A DNA stretch of 64,000 nt from Lacustribacter sp964460315 (GTDB lineage: Bacteria; Pseudomonadota; Gammaproteobacteria; Burkholderiales; Burkholderiaceae_A): assembly GCA_964460315.1 (NCBI GenBank), contig CAYWPQ010000001.1, forward strand, positions 1 to 64,000, given 5' to 3'. A program made the position numbers and the translations under genes. Position 1 is the stretch's first letter, and each line of letters begins with the position of its first letter. Shown here one piece after another: positions 52,672 to 61,028 of this stretch. The notes under the pieces were generated by a model. That model searched no databases, was not told where the DNA came from, and worked only from the letters and a program-made list of their open reading frames with translations.

Positions 52672-53217
52672 TTAGGCAACCTTCAGCGCATTGGAAGCAG
52701 CATTCACGCCAGCCTTGGTGGCCGACTGAACATTCTGCTCAACGGCGGCAACAGCCTGCTTAGCAGCTTTGCTGGCCGTCTCGTAGGCAGCGTTGGCAGC
52801 GGTCAGCGCGGAGCGAACCAGTGCAACACCGCTCTCGGAGCCTGCAGGTGCGTTCTTTGAGAACTCTTCCACGGCGGTGGTGATCTTTTCGTTGCCTGCA
52901 GAGATCTGCGACTCGGCCATTTTGGCAAAGGTGTTGGCGGTCTCTGAAGCGATGCCGTAAGCAGCATTCATATAGGCCACGGCGCTCTCGAGTGAGGGCA
53001 ATGCGAAAGCCGATTGGACCTTCAGGAATTCCTGAATGTCTTTGGCTGAGGCCAGTGCCTTCATGTTCTCAGCACCCTGGCTCATGGCGGTCTTGGTCAC
53101 TTTCAGCTGAAGGTCAACCATCTTCTCAACGCCGTTCATGGCCACACTGGACACCTCAACCACGGACTCCACGCTGGTTTTGGCGATTTCTGCGATCTGC
53201 TCGTTTACGTTTTTCAT
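52672..53217 (-). CDS. phaP: Phasin (PHB granule-associated protein)
   Basis: 181 residues from ATG 53217, with AGGAG 7 nt upstream; the frame is open further up but the homologous start is MKNVNEQIAEIAK. Wholly helical, Ala/Val-rich, with the Phasin_2 pattern VEKMVDLQLKVTKTAMSQG, LASAKDIQEFLKVQSAFALPSLE and a C-terminal ALTAANAAYETASKAAKQA segment. Coats PHB granules and controls their size. Its own terminator follows, so it is monocistronic and probably strongly expressed. Confidence 0.95.
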   Translation of the reverse strand: MKNVNEQIAEIAKTSVESVVEVSSVAMNGVEKMVDLQLKVTKTAMSQGAENMKALASAKDIQEFLKVQSAFALPSLESAVAYMNAAYGIASETANTFAKMAESQISAGNEKITTAVEEFSKNAPAGSESGVALVRSALTAANAAYETASKAAKQAVAAVEQNVQSATKAGVNAASNALKVA

Positions 53218-53275
53218 GCTTTTCTCCTGAAGATTCGATTCATTAATGGGTTGGTATTGAGTTGCGCCAACAACT

Positions 53276-53466
53276 TGATGCAGCGCACAAAAGTGATTTG
53301 ACCTAAACAAAGTCGCCAGTGCAAGCTCTTTTTCCGTTTTTTTGCTGCAATGCGCCATATTTTTACATTATGAAAAATAATGACGTTTCAAGGCGAGAAA
53401 TCATCCCACCCACCCCTTCGTTGCCGCCAAATCGGATGATCGGCACGATTTTTGGTTGCGCCGCAA
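53276..53466. promoter_or_regulatory. Candidate PhaR/PhbF-like operator cluster upstream of the phasin gene
   Basis: The 378-bp space between phasin and rhlE starts holds three near matches to TGnTGCnnnGCAA, the motif I recall for Herbaspirillum PhbF: 53276-53288 (one mismatch), 53343-53355 (two) and 53454-53466 (one, with the perfect dyad GTTGC-GCC-GCAAC). No other gene or RNA is apparent in this space apart from promoters. The motif is quoted from memory. Confidence 0.4.
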
Positions 53467-53595
53467 CGAAATCGATTACACTGCGCCCTTGCGTTTAGCC
53501 TTTGATGCCGTAGTAAGAGCATCCATTCGATTCTTGTTTGCTTGGCCGACCGCATTCCTCGCGGTAATTCGCGCCTCCAATCAAGAAAGACTATT

Positions 53596-55206
53596 TTGAA
53601 AACATTTGCTGAACTCGGCCTTGCCGAACCATTGCTTCGTGCCGTCGCGGCCGAAGGCTACACCCACCCCACACCCATCCAGGCCGAGGTCATTCCGTCC
53701 ATGATCGAAGGTCATGACGTGATTGGCATCGCACAAACGGGCACCGGCAAAACCGCCTCGTTCGTTTTGCCCATCCTTCATAACCTTGCCGCCAAGCGCC
53801 TCGGCGCTGAGAAATGGTCTGGCCCAGGGCCGCGCTGTTTCACCACCCTGGTTCTGGCCCCCACCCGTGAACTTGCCAGCCAGATCTGCGACAGTATTCG
53901 CACCTACGGCAAATTCATGCGCCCCTCGGTGGCCCTCGTGGTCGGTGGTGCCAGTCCCGTGCCCCAGATCAAGGCACTCTCCAATGGGCTGGACATTGTT
54001 GTCGCCACACCCGGCCGACTCCTCGACCATGTTCGAAGCGGTAAGGCACGACTCGATAAGACCAACATCATCGTGCTCGATGAAGCCGATCAGATGCTCG
54101 ACCTCGGGTTCATGCCCGCGATCGAAGAGATCATGCGCAAGATCTGCCAAGACCGCCAGACACTTCTTTTATCAGCCACCATGCCGCGACCCATCCGTGC
54201 ACTGGCCCAGGAGTTCATGCGCCAACCCAGAGAAATCGCCGTGGCCGCCGAATCCAAGCCTGCGGAAAAGATCCACCAGGAAGTCATCATGATCGAGCAG
54301 TCGCTCAAGAGTGAACTCTTGGTCGACCTTCTCGCCGCCCGCGAAGTGGACCGGGCCATCGTCTTCACACGCACCAAGCGTGGCACCGACAAGGTTGAGC
54401 GCATGCTCAACGACGCGGGCCTGCGAAGCGTGGGGATCCACGGGGACAAAAGCCAGGGTCAACGCAACCGCGCCTTGGCCCAGTTCAAGTCAGGGGCCAC
54501 CAAGATTTTGGTCGCCACCGATGTCGCCGCTCGAGGCCTTGATGTGGATAACGTCTCGCACGTTGTTAACTTTGATATGCCCATGATGCCGGAGGCCTAC
54601 GTCCACCGAATCGGCCGCACTGGACGCGCCGGCAAGAGTGGCATTGCCATTTCACTCTGCGACCGATCCGAACGCAATCTTCTTCGCGACATTGAGCGCC
54701 TCACCAACACCTCACTTGAGGCTGTGAAAGAGCTCCCTGAACATGTGGGTCGCACCGGACGCTTCACCTTGATTGCCCTGCCACCGGGTGCCGTCCGTCG
54801 TGAAGAGCCCCGTGGCCCACGCTCNNNNNNNNNNNNNNNNNNNNNNNNNNNNNNNNNNNNNNNNNNNNNNNNNNNNNNNNNNNNNNNNNNNNNNNNNNNN
54901 NNNNNNNNNNNNNNNNNNNNNNNNGGCCCACGCTCAGGACCACACCCTGGCTCTCGCCCCGGCGCCCCGCGATCAGGACACCGGTCGGGTGGTTATTCAG
55001 GTGGGCAATCGGCCCATGCCGACTCGTCAAAAAAACCTTTTAGCCGAAAGCCAGGCACATCGGGGAAACCAGCTACCTCAGCAGACAAGCCAAGCTTTTC
55101 CTCCAAACCCGGATTTACGGCCAAGGCGGGCTTTGCGGGCAAACCGAGTTTCTCGTCGAAACCAGGTGCGGCATCAGGAAAGCCGGCCGCTCGCCCCCCG
55201 CGTTAA
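53596..55206 (+). CDS. rhlE: DEAD-box RNA helicase RhlE type, interrupted by an assembly gap
   Basis: Motifs: Q-motif FAELGLAEPLLRAVAAEGYTHPTPIQ, AQTGTGKT, PTREL, VATPGRLLDH, DEAD, SAT, VHRIGRTGRAGKSG. The start is probably TTG 53596 with a weak AAGAAAG; the frame is open from 53542 (TTG). The C-terminal tail is basic and repetitive (KPSFSSKPG twice, Gly/Pro/Arg-rich). 100 N at 54825-54924 fall in this tail; frame is kept on both sides. RNA remodelling and ribosome maturation are the family roles. The last 33 nt overlap the histidine kinase gene on the other strand. Confidence 0.93.
   Translation: MKTFAELGLAEPLLRAVAAEGYTHPTPIQAEVIPSMIEGHDVIGIAQTGTGKTASFVLPILHNLAAKRLGAEKWSGPGPRCFTTLVLAPTRELASQICDSIRTYGKFMRPSVALVVGGASPVPQIKALSNGLDIVVATPGRLLDHVRSGKARLDKTNIIVLDEADQMLDLGFMPAIEEIMRKICQDRQTLLLSATMPRPIRALAQEFMRQPREIAVAAESKPAEKIHQEVIMIEQSLKSELLVDLLAAREVDRAIVFTRTKRGTDKVERMLNDAGLRSVGIHGDKSQGQRNRALAQFKSGATKILVATDVAARGLDVDNVSHVVNFDMPMMPEAYVHRIGRTGRAGKSGIAISLCDRSERNLLRDIERLTNTSLEAVKELPEHVGRTGRFTLIALPPGAVRREEPRGPRXXXXXXXXXXXXXXXXXXXXXXXXXXXXXXXXXXGPRSGPHPGSRPGAPRSGHRSGGYSGGQSAHADSSKKPFSRKPGTSGKPATSADKPSFSSKPGFTAKAGFAGKPSFSSKPGAASGKPAARPPR
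54825..54924. other. Assembly gap (100 N) inside rhlE
   Basis: The gap is flanked by an 11-bp direct repeat, GGCCCACGCTC, on both sides (54814-54824 and 54925-54935). Deleting the N and one copy removes 111 nt (37 codons) and keeps the frame, so the true gap may be zero; the repetitive tail makes the real length uncertain. Confidence 0.85.
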
Positions 55207-56598
55207 AGGAAGTCTCACCGTCACGCGCGCGCCTCGTCCATGGGGCCTGTCTCGCGCGCTGACACTTCCGCCATGCTGCTGAGCAATCTCTTGCACGATG
55301 GCAAGTCCCAGTCCGCCACCTGCCACTCGGTGGCTTGAGTGTTCGCCGCGGACATGGGGCTTGAAGATCATTTCCCGTTCGCCCTCGGGGATCGGTTCAC
55401 CAAAATTATCAAAGTGCAACTCAATCCATTCCGAGGTTTCAGAAATCGTGACCTCGATCGTGGACGAGACATCCCCGTACTGGGAGGCATTTTCAAGAAG
55501 GTTTTGAATCAATCGATGCATCTTGATGGGCTCAGCGAACACCGTCTGATGGCCATCACCAAGCACCTTCAAGGCTTGGCCACGTCCCTCAAAAATCGGA
55601 CGCATCATCTCGCCAACCTGAGCGACCGCGTGATGCAGGTCAATCCAAGAGCGCTCCTCGAACGCCGTCTGTGAGCTGACTCGACTAAAAAACAAGAGCT
55701 GGTCCGCAAGTTTCGTGGCACGCCGTGACGCCTCTAAGGCAAGGCTCACCGAGGCATTGACCTCCTGAAGAGAGCCCGCTGATGCCGCGTTCTGCAAATG
55801 AAGGTGCAAGGCTGCGATGGGGGTGCGAAGCTCGTGGGCCGCTGCGTCGATAAACCGTTGCTCTTGCGCAAAGGCCTTCTCAACCCGATCCAAAAGATCA
55901 TTTAACTCAAGAATCACGGGCTGGAGCTCGGAAGGCATGTCTGGCAGAACAATCGGCTCCAGCGAATCGGGTTTGCGCTCGGCGATTTTTTGGGCCAAAG
56001 CTTCCACCGGGCGAATGGCACGCAATGCAAGAAAATTCACCAGGACCAGCAACACGCCTCCACCCGCAAGCAGTGGCATCAAAATACTCACACTAATTTC
56101 AGCGGAGATCTCATCCCGAACCTCATTGAGTTCCGCTGCAAAAATCCAGACTGATTTGGATGGCAGGGCAAACACCTGCCAGAGATCATGACCAACCCAA
56201 TGGGCATGAAATCCACTGACCCGCGGGCCGAGTGGCAGCTCCGGTGCTGTCGCTGATTTTGCGAGGAGGCGTCCATCATCGGTCCAGACCTGAAAAGCAA
56301 TCTTGCTTTCATAGGGATGTCCGGAATGAAGCTTCTCGTCCCCAGATCGCTTTTCAAGTTCCTTGGGAAGGGAGATCTCAATGGGTTTTTCAAGAGTCGC
56401 TTTCTCAAGCTGACGGGCAAGAAGCGCTTCCAGCACGCGCGCCGAGGTGGCGAGGCGTGCACTGAAAATTTCGTCGGTCTCGTGTTCGCTCACCCAGTGG
56501 GCGGCCAGCCCCACGCTACCCATCACAATCACCATCATCGCCAAAAGACTGACCAGCATTCGCCGCCGCAGTGAGTAAGGCCGCCGATTCAAGATCAC
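55174..56598 (-). CDS. Sensor histidine kinase, QseC-like
   Basis: 474 residues. Two membrane helices (about 13-34 and 172-195) bracket a ~140-residue periplasmic sensor. The HAMP-like linker RAIRPVEALAQKIAERKPDSL leads to the H-box FIDAAAHELRTPIAAL, N-box NLLENASQYG and G2 box GGGLGLAIVQEIA. The G1 box reads DNFGEPIP instead of the usual DNGPGIP. The start overlaps the regulator gene by 4 nt (ATGA). Phosphorylates the partner regulator. Last gene of the seven-gene run. Confidence 0.93.
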   Translation of the reverse strand: MILNRRPYSLRRRMLVSLLAMMVIVMGSVGLAAHWVSEHETDEIFSARLATSARVLEALLARQLEKATLEKPIEISLPKELEKRSGDEKLHSGHPYESKIAFQVWTDDGRLLAKSATAPELPLGPRVSGFHAHWVGHDLWQVFALPSKSVWIFAAELNEVRDEISAEISVSILMPLLAGGGVLLVLVNFLALRAIRPVEALAQKIAERKPDSLEPIVLPDMPSELQPVILELNDLLDRVEKAFAQEQRFIDAAAHELRTPIAALHLHLQNAASAGSLQEVNASVSLALEASRRATKLADQLLFFSRVSSQTAFEERSWIDLHHAVAQVGEMMRPIFEGRGQALKVLGDGHQTVFAEPIKMHRLIQNLLENASQYGDVSSTIEVTISETSEWIELHFDNFGEPIPEGEREMIFKPHVRGEHSSHRVAGGGLGLAIVQEIAQQHGGSVSARDRPHGRGARVTVRLPLTRGASGRLS

Positions 56599-57254
56599 AC
56601 CGCCCCCAATCGATAGCCCACACCTCGAACCGTATGAATCGCGTCGGACCCCAGCTTCCTGCGCAGGTGAAAGACATGCACATCCACGGCATTGCTTTCA
56701 CAGCCCTCACCCATGCTGTAAATCGCCTCTTCAATCTGGCCACGGCTGAACACCCGTGACGGGTTTTCTAGAAGCAAGCGAAGCAGCATCCACTCGCGTC
56801 GCGGTAGGTCAACCGGCTGCTGATTGAGGGTGACGGTCATGGCCGATAGATCCAGCGCAAGCGCGCCGTGCGCAATCACGTTATTGGCTTGATTCGCCCG
56901 ACGTCGCTCAAGCGCCCTGATCCGAGCCAAGAGTTCGTCCACCTCAAACGGCTTGGTAAGGTAATCATCCGCGCCCAGATCAAGGCCCCGAATACGATCG
57001 ACGGTGGCGTCTCGCGCCGAGAGAATCAACACACTGGTTTGGGCACCGGAGCGACGAAACCGCTCCAAGAGCTGAAGGCCGTCCAGGCCGGGTAAGCCAA
57101 GATCCAGTACCACCAGATCAAAGGTGTCAGCCTTCAGAAAAAGCTCCGCGTCCAGCCCGTTGTTGACGTGCTCGGCCTGATGATTGGCCCGAATCAGGGC
57201 CGTCCTCAGGCCCGCGGCGATCGATTCGTCATCTTCAACAATCAGTATTCGCAT
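56595..57254 (-). CDS. OmpR-family response regulator, QseB/PmrA-like
   Basis: 219 residues. Receiver with acidic pocket VEDDE, phospho-acceptor Asp51 (VVLDLGLPG) and the TKPF lysine; C-terminal winged helix ending in VDVHVFHLRRKLGSDAIHTVRGVGYRLG. It lies 45 nt after the TPR gene on the same strand and is coupled to the kinase. Cotranscription with the upstream enzyme genes suggests that it controls or senses the pathway (inference). Confidence 0.95.
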   Translation of the reverse strand: MRILIVEDDESIAAGLRTALIRANHQAEHVNNGLDAELFLKADTFDLVVLDLGLPGLDGLQLLERFRRSGAQTSVLILSARDATVDRIRGLDLGADDYLTKPFEVDELLARIRALERRRANQANNVIAHGALALDLSAMTVTLNQQPVDLPRREWMLLRLLLENPSRVFSRGQIEEAIYSMGEGCESNAVDVHVFHLRRKLGSDAIHTVRGVGYRLGAV

Positions 57255-57299
57255 ACCAGCGGGCTGACCTCAGCGGTGAACAATGACCTCATCTTATCG

Positions 57300-57992
57300 T
57301 TAACGCTTCTGCGCGATGGTCGCCAGCAGCGCATGGATCTCCGATTTTCGACCAGAATCCGCCAATTCACGCCCAGGGCGTGCAGGGGCAAGCAAAGCCT
57401 TGCGCAGAAACGCCTCGGCCTGAGCATACTGACCGTCTCGAAAAAGGAAGTCACCATAAAAGAAGTTCGAATCAATGCCGTCCGGGTTCACCGCAAGCCC
57501 CTTTTTCAAGAATTCTGCGGCCTTTTGGTCGTCGCCAAAGCCAATCGGCCATCCAGGCACCTGATAGTAGAGTGATCCAAGACTGGTTAAAGCCGATCCA
57601 TCCAAGGTCTTGGGGCTCACGGCAATCACACGTTCAAAATTCTTCTTGGCATTCTTCACATGGCCCAGCGCGCCAAGCCCCCCTTTCGCCCCAGCATACG
57701 ACCCTTCAATAATTCCCCACCAGACGAGAATCTCTGGGTCGGATGGGTTCGCACCGGCATACTGTTCGGCCAAGCCGAGAAGCTCTTTGAATCGCCGCTC
57801 GTGATTGTCCTTTGGCTGCTTGTACTTGATCTCAGCCCACTCCGTTTGCAGCCTTTCCAGCTGGGGGCTCGCCGCAAGAGCTGACCCTGTCACCGCGACC
57901 AGAAGCGCAAGGGCTGTCAGAGTCGATGCGCTCCAACTGACCATACGCCGGGTAAAGGTTCGAGAAAAATTGTGTTGATGAAGATGACTCAT
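57300..57992 (-). CDS. Exported TPR-repeat protein
   Basis: 230 residues from ATG 57992, with AAGGATC 4 nt before it; the frame upstream is spurious. Signal peptide (RRMVSWSASTLTALALLVAV, cleavage near ALA), then tetratricopeptide-like repeats: ERRFKELLGLAEQYAGANPSD, NAKKNFERVIAVSPKT, KAAEFLKKGLAVNPDG, QAEAFLRKALLAPARPG. The central GAKGGLGALGHVKNAKK and GSLYYQVPGWPIGFGDD are unusual glycine-rich conserved-looking blocks. Periplasmic, role unknown. Starts 10 nt after the SDR gene ends. Confidence 0.85.
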   Translation of the reverse strand: MSHLHQHNFSRTFTRRMVSWSASTLTALALLVAVTGSALAASPQLERLQTEWAEIKYKQPKDNHERRFKELLGLAEQYAGANPSDPEILVWWGIIEGSYAGAKGGLGALGHVKNAKKNFERVIAVSPKTLDGSALTSLGSLYYQVPGWPIGFGDDQKAAEFLKKGLAVNPDGIDSNFFYGDFLFRDGQYAQAEAFLRKALLAPARPGRELADSGRKSEIHALLATIAQKR

Positions 57993-58002
57993 GATGATCC
58001 TT

Positions 58003-58872
58003 TCACTTGTGAATGAAGCTTGCTTGAAGTGCCGCACGAATCTTGGGAAGCTGTTGACGAATGGCTCGGTCGACCAAGGATGGAAACCAAAGATTGATCC
58101 GGGCAAACAAACTTTCTGGAAATCCGACCCGATACTCCCGCGCATGACCGGCAACGAATTCCTTAAAAAGAGCGGCAACCTTCCTTGGGTCATCCTCGGT
58201 GACCCCGAGAGATTGATTCATGTCTCGGACCGCCTGTGAGTTGATTTCGGTGGCGGTTGCCCTTGGGGAGAAAATCCTGGCGCGCACGCCGGTGCCAGAG
58301 AGCTCACGATCAAGGGCCTCGGTGAATCCGCGCAGGCCCGCTTTGGCCGCGCAGTAAACGGAAAACCCCGGGTAGCCGATGGTTCCAAAGCTTGACCCTA
58401 CACTGATCACCTGAGAAGGCGCTGACCGACTCAGTAAAGGCAACAGCTGCTGTGTCAGGCGAATGGGGGCAGCAAGGTTAAGCCGAATCATGCCCTCAAG
58501 CGCCAAGCCAGACTGCTCCTGGAAGTTAGAAAAATCACTCACCCCCGCATTGTGGATAAGCAGGGTTAAACGACCCATGGCCTTGGCTGCGCGGACGACC
58601 GCTTGAAGGTCATGGTCTTGGGTGAGGTCGGCAGACACCCAATGGACGCGCGTCGCTGACGAGACCCTCGACACCTCAGACCGAACAGTTTCAAGCTCAG
58701 TGACCTTGCGGCTCACCAAAAGCATCTCCTCGCATTCGGGGGCGAGTGCCAGTGCAATCTCACGGCCAATACCCCTTGATGCACCGGTAATCAGGCAGAC
58801 ATGCTTGGCGCGTTTTGTGTGTGACGGGGCAGACGTTGAATGGCCTACCTGACCCACGAGATCATTCGGCAT
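58003..58872 (-). CDS. Short-chain dehydrogenase/reductase
   Basis: 289 residues. Classical SDR: cofactor motif TGASRGIGREIA (about 30-41), NAGVSDF, catalytic Ser in VISVGSSFG, YCAAKAGLRGF with Tyr and Lys, and a long C-terminal extension (~210-289) that may bind a bulky or lipid substrate or the membrane. The first ~23 residues are a polar extension. An 11-nt overlap with the preceding putative diiron enzyme implies coupling. Substrate unknown; reduction or oxidation of an acyl-derived carbonyl is the working guess. Confidence 0.9.
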   Translation of the reverse strand: MPNDLVGQVGHSTSAPSHTKRAKHVCLITGASRGIGREIALALAPECEEMLLVSRKVTELETVRSEVSRVSSATRVHWVSADLTQDHDLQAVVRAAKAMGRLTLLIHNAGVSDFSNFQEQSGLALEGMIRLNLAAPIRLTQQLLPLLSRSAPSQVISVGSSFGTIGYPGFSVYCAAKAGLRGFTEALDRELSGTGVRARIFSPRATATEINSQAVRDMNQSLGVTEDDPRKVAALFKEFVAGHAREYRVGFPESLFARINLWFPSLVDRAIRQQLPKIRAALQASFIHK

Positions 58873-59539
58873 ATTCGACCTCTTCCTGGTTCATCGTCAG
58901 GCCGCGAAAGATGTCTCCGTAAAGCTGAAAGAACCTTCCTGCGCAGTGCAGAATCTCTCGCTGATCTCCCGGGTCGCTGACCCGATTCATCAGATCTTCA
59001 AAGAAGACAACATGTTCTTGGTCAAGGCTTCCGTGCGACCGAAGATAAGAAAACGCCTGGTCAGGCAGGTCCAGACTCAGCTGAATCGCGCCGGCCGCTT
59101 GGGTGGCAAGCGCCACACTGGTTCCCTCCAGCACATGCACCATGCCAAAAAACCCGATGGGATTGCCACGGTCAATCTGATGATAGGCGTAGGCCACCAT
59201 CATCTCGGTGGCGTGTGCCGGAACCCCTTTCCTGACAACTTCTGCATCCCCGCCCGCGTAACGAATGTCCGAGAGAATCCACTCCTCATGGCCAAGCTCT
59301 TCTTCGATGTATTCCGCAATCGCCGATTGCAGCCATGGATGTCGATTTCCAATCCTTGACCCACAGGCCATGAGCAAAGGCACCGTATGCTTCACATGGT
59401 GATAGGCTTGCTCTAAAAAATTTTGGTACTGCTTGAGCGTAATATCCCCGTTCATCGCTTGACGAATCACGGGAATCTCAGAAAGTGTTTTCTGCGCCGC
59501 CATCGTCTGATGGTTGAGCTCTTGATAAAAACCTGTCAT
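58862..59539 (-). CDS. Heme-oxygenase-like putative diiron enzyme (TenA/PqqC superfamily)
   Basis: 225 residues, all helical. A possible metal site: EELGH (Glu80/81 and His84), Glu138 in HVLEGTS and the triad His169-x3-Asp173-x2-His176. The spacing His84-Glu138-HxxxDxxH is close to that of HDO-type diiron oxygenases such as CADD and UndA (ligand spacings recalled). TenA thiaminases lack this set. Known relatives oxidise or decarboxylate small carboxylates, fatty acids or amino acids. Its ATG overlaps the TGA of the ligase gene by 4 nt. The substrate is probably supplied by its neighbours (inference). Confidence 0.8.
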   Translation of the reverse strand: MTGFYQELNHQTMAAQKTLSEIPVIRQAMNGDITLKQYQNFLEQAYHHVKHTVPLLMACGSRIGNRHPWLQSAIAEYIEEELGHEEWILSDIRYAGGDAEVVRKGVPAHATEMMVAYAYHQIDRGNPIGFFGMVHVLEGTSVALATQAAGAIQLSLDLPDQAFSYLRSHGSLDQEHVVFFEDLMNRVSDPGDQREILHCAGRFFQLYGDIFRGLTMNQEEVEYAE

Positions 59540-61028
59540 GCCAGTGCTCCTTGGTTGAGAGAGGGTTGGGTTAGATAACGCTCGAAAACTGCGTCTCGAC
59601 GAAGACGGCCGTTGGCTGTTGCCAGACCGTTATGCACCGTGAATGGCTCGTTCAATAGCCGCCAACGAGTAACTTGTGCATAGTCCGGAAGCTCAAGATT
59701 CAGCCTTGCGATCTCCGAGGCAATCGCTGCTGAAGTTGCCTCTTGACTCAGCCCACGCGTGACTGGAACAACGAGCGCCGAAAGTCGTGGATCGCCCTCG
59801 CCATAGACCAAGACCTGGGCAATCTCGGGGGACTGAAGCAGAACCGACTCAGGCCACTCCGGGGAAACATTTCGGCCAAACCCCGTGATTAACAGATTCT
59901 TTTTCCGCCCATGGACGAAGAGAAAACCCTCCGAGTCGAGAAACCCAAGATCACCTGTCGCAATGAAGGCGTCTGTCCCAAAGCCCTGAACCAGAATTTC
60001 GCCGTCATCGGCAATCTTCACTCGCCGACCCTCCAGTGGCCTGCCCACACTTCCAAGACGATCAGCGCCCGGTCGATTCAGGCTCACGACCGAACCAAGN
60101 NNNNNNNNNNNNNNNNNNNNNNNNNNNNNNNNNNNNNNNNNNNNNNNNNNNNNNNNNNNNNNNNNNNNNNNNNNNNNNNNNNNNNNNNNNNNNNNNNNNG
60201 ATCAGCGCCCGGTCGATTCAGGCTCACGACCGAACCAAGTTCAGAAAGACCATAACCTTCAAAAACTGGCAGGCCGAGCGCCCGCGCCTCGCGGATGAGA
60301 CTGGGCGGAACTTTGCCACCGCCGACGGCGACGAAGCGAAGCTGCTTCAGCTTCCGAGGGGTCCTTTTCAGGGTCAAGACCAGCTGACGCAGCATCTCGG
60401 GTAAAAGTATGACGCTCTGAGCGGACGAAGCATCCATGGCGTTCAAGGCAATGTCGGCGCGAAAACCCGAAGAGCCTGTAAGACCCACCTCGGCAAGAGA
60501 AGGCACAATCACCTCCGCGCCGAGCATGAGACCAACATAAACCCCGGCAAGGTTCTCAAGAAGAACCGACAACGGCAGCAAAACCAGGTGTCGAGTTAGC
60601 CCAAGCGGTGAGAGTCGTCGCGCAATCATGCGCGCTACTCCCCATTGCTCGTCTGTTGTAAGTACCACCCCCTTGGGGCTGCCCGTGCTGCCCGAGGTAA
60701 ACGTGATCTTCGGCCGGTCAATGCCCCTAGTCCCAGTGGCGCCATTGGAAAACTGCTGCTCGGCGTGAGCGATTGCTGACGCGCGTTGACTCGCTGTGAA
60801 AAATGCCGGAATCGGAAGAAAGCCCTTTCCGGCCTGCTGTGATGCAAGATCCTCGATCACCCAATCGATGGAGTTGTCCGTCTCAACCACTTGAAACTTT
60901 GAGCCCGAGGAGCCCATCTCGATGGCTCTCGCGTCAATCGCCTCTTGGATCGCAGCGGCATTCATCGACCGGCCATGCAGATCAGAAAGTCTTGCCTGCG
61001 CATTAAGCCTGCGATTGAAGCTTGGCAT
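59536..61028 (-). CDS. Stand-alone acyl-adenylate-forming ligase (ANL family), split only by an assembly gap
   Basis: Collapsing the gap (see 60060-60239) gives one 450-residue protein. P-loop KITFTSGSTGSPKGVVLT, A5 motif EGYGLSELGS, ATGDLGFLD and the hinge GRKKNLLITGFGRNVSPEWPE are intact. The A10 segment reads TANGRLRR where most ANL enzymes have a catalytic Lys (NGK). ATG 61028 has GGGAG 5 nt upstream; an upstream ATG at 61049 is less likely. It overlaps the hemolysin-family gene by 26 nt and the diiron-enzyme gene by 4 nt. Likely activates an acyl chain; ~100 residues shorter than FadD. Confidence 0.88.
60060..60239. other. Assembly gap of 100 N flanked by an exact 40-bp duplication
   Basis: Bases 60060-60099 and 60200-60239 are identical over 40 bp, on either side of N at 60100-60199. 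The duplicated stretch encodes LGSVVSLNRPGAD. Removing 140 nt (N plus one copy) joins the two halves of the ligase in frame with no lost residues, so the contigs really overlap and the gap is an artefact. Confidence 0.95.
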
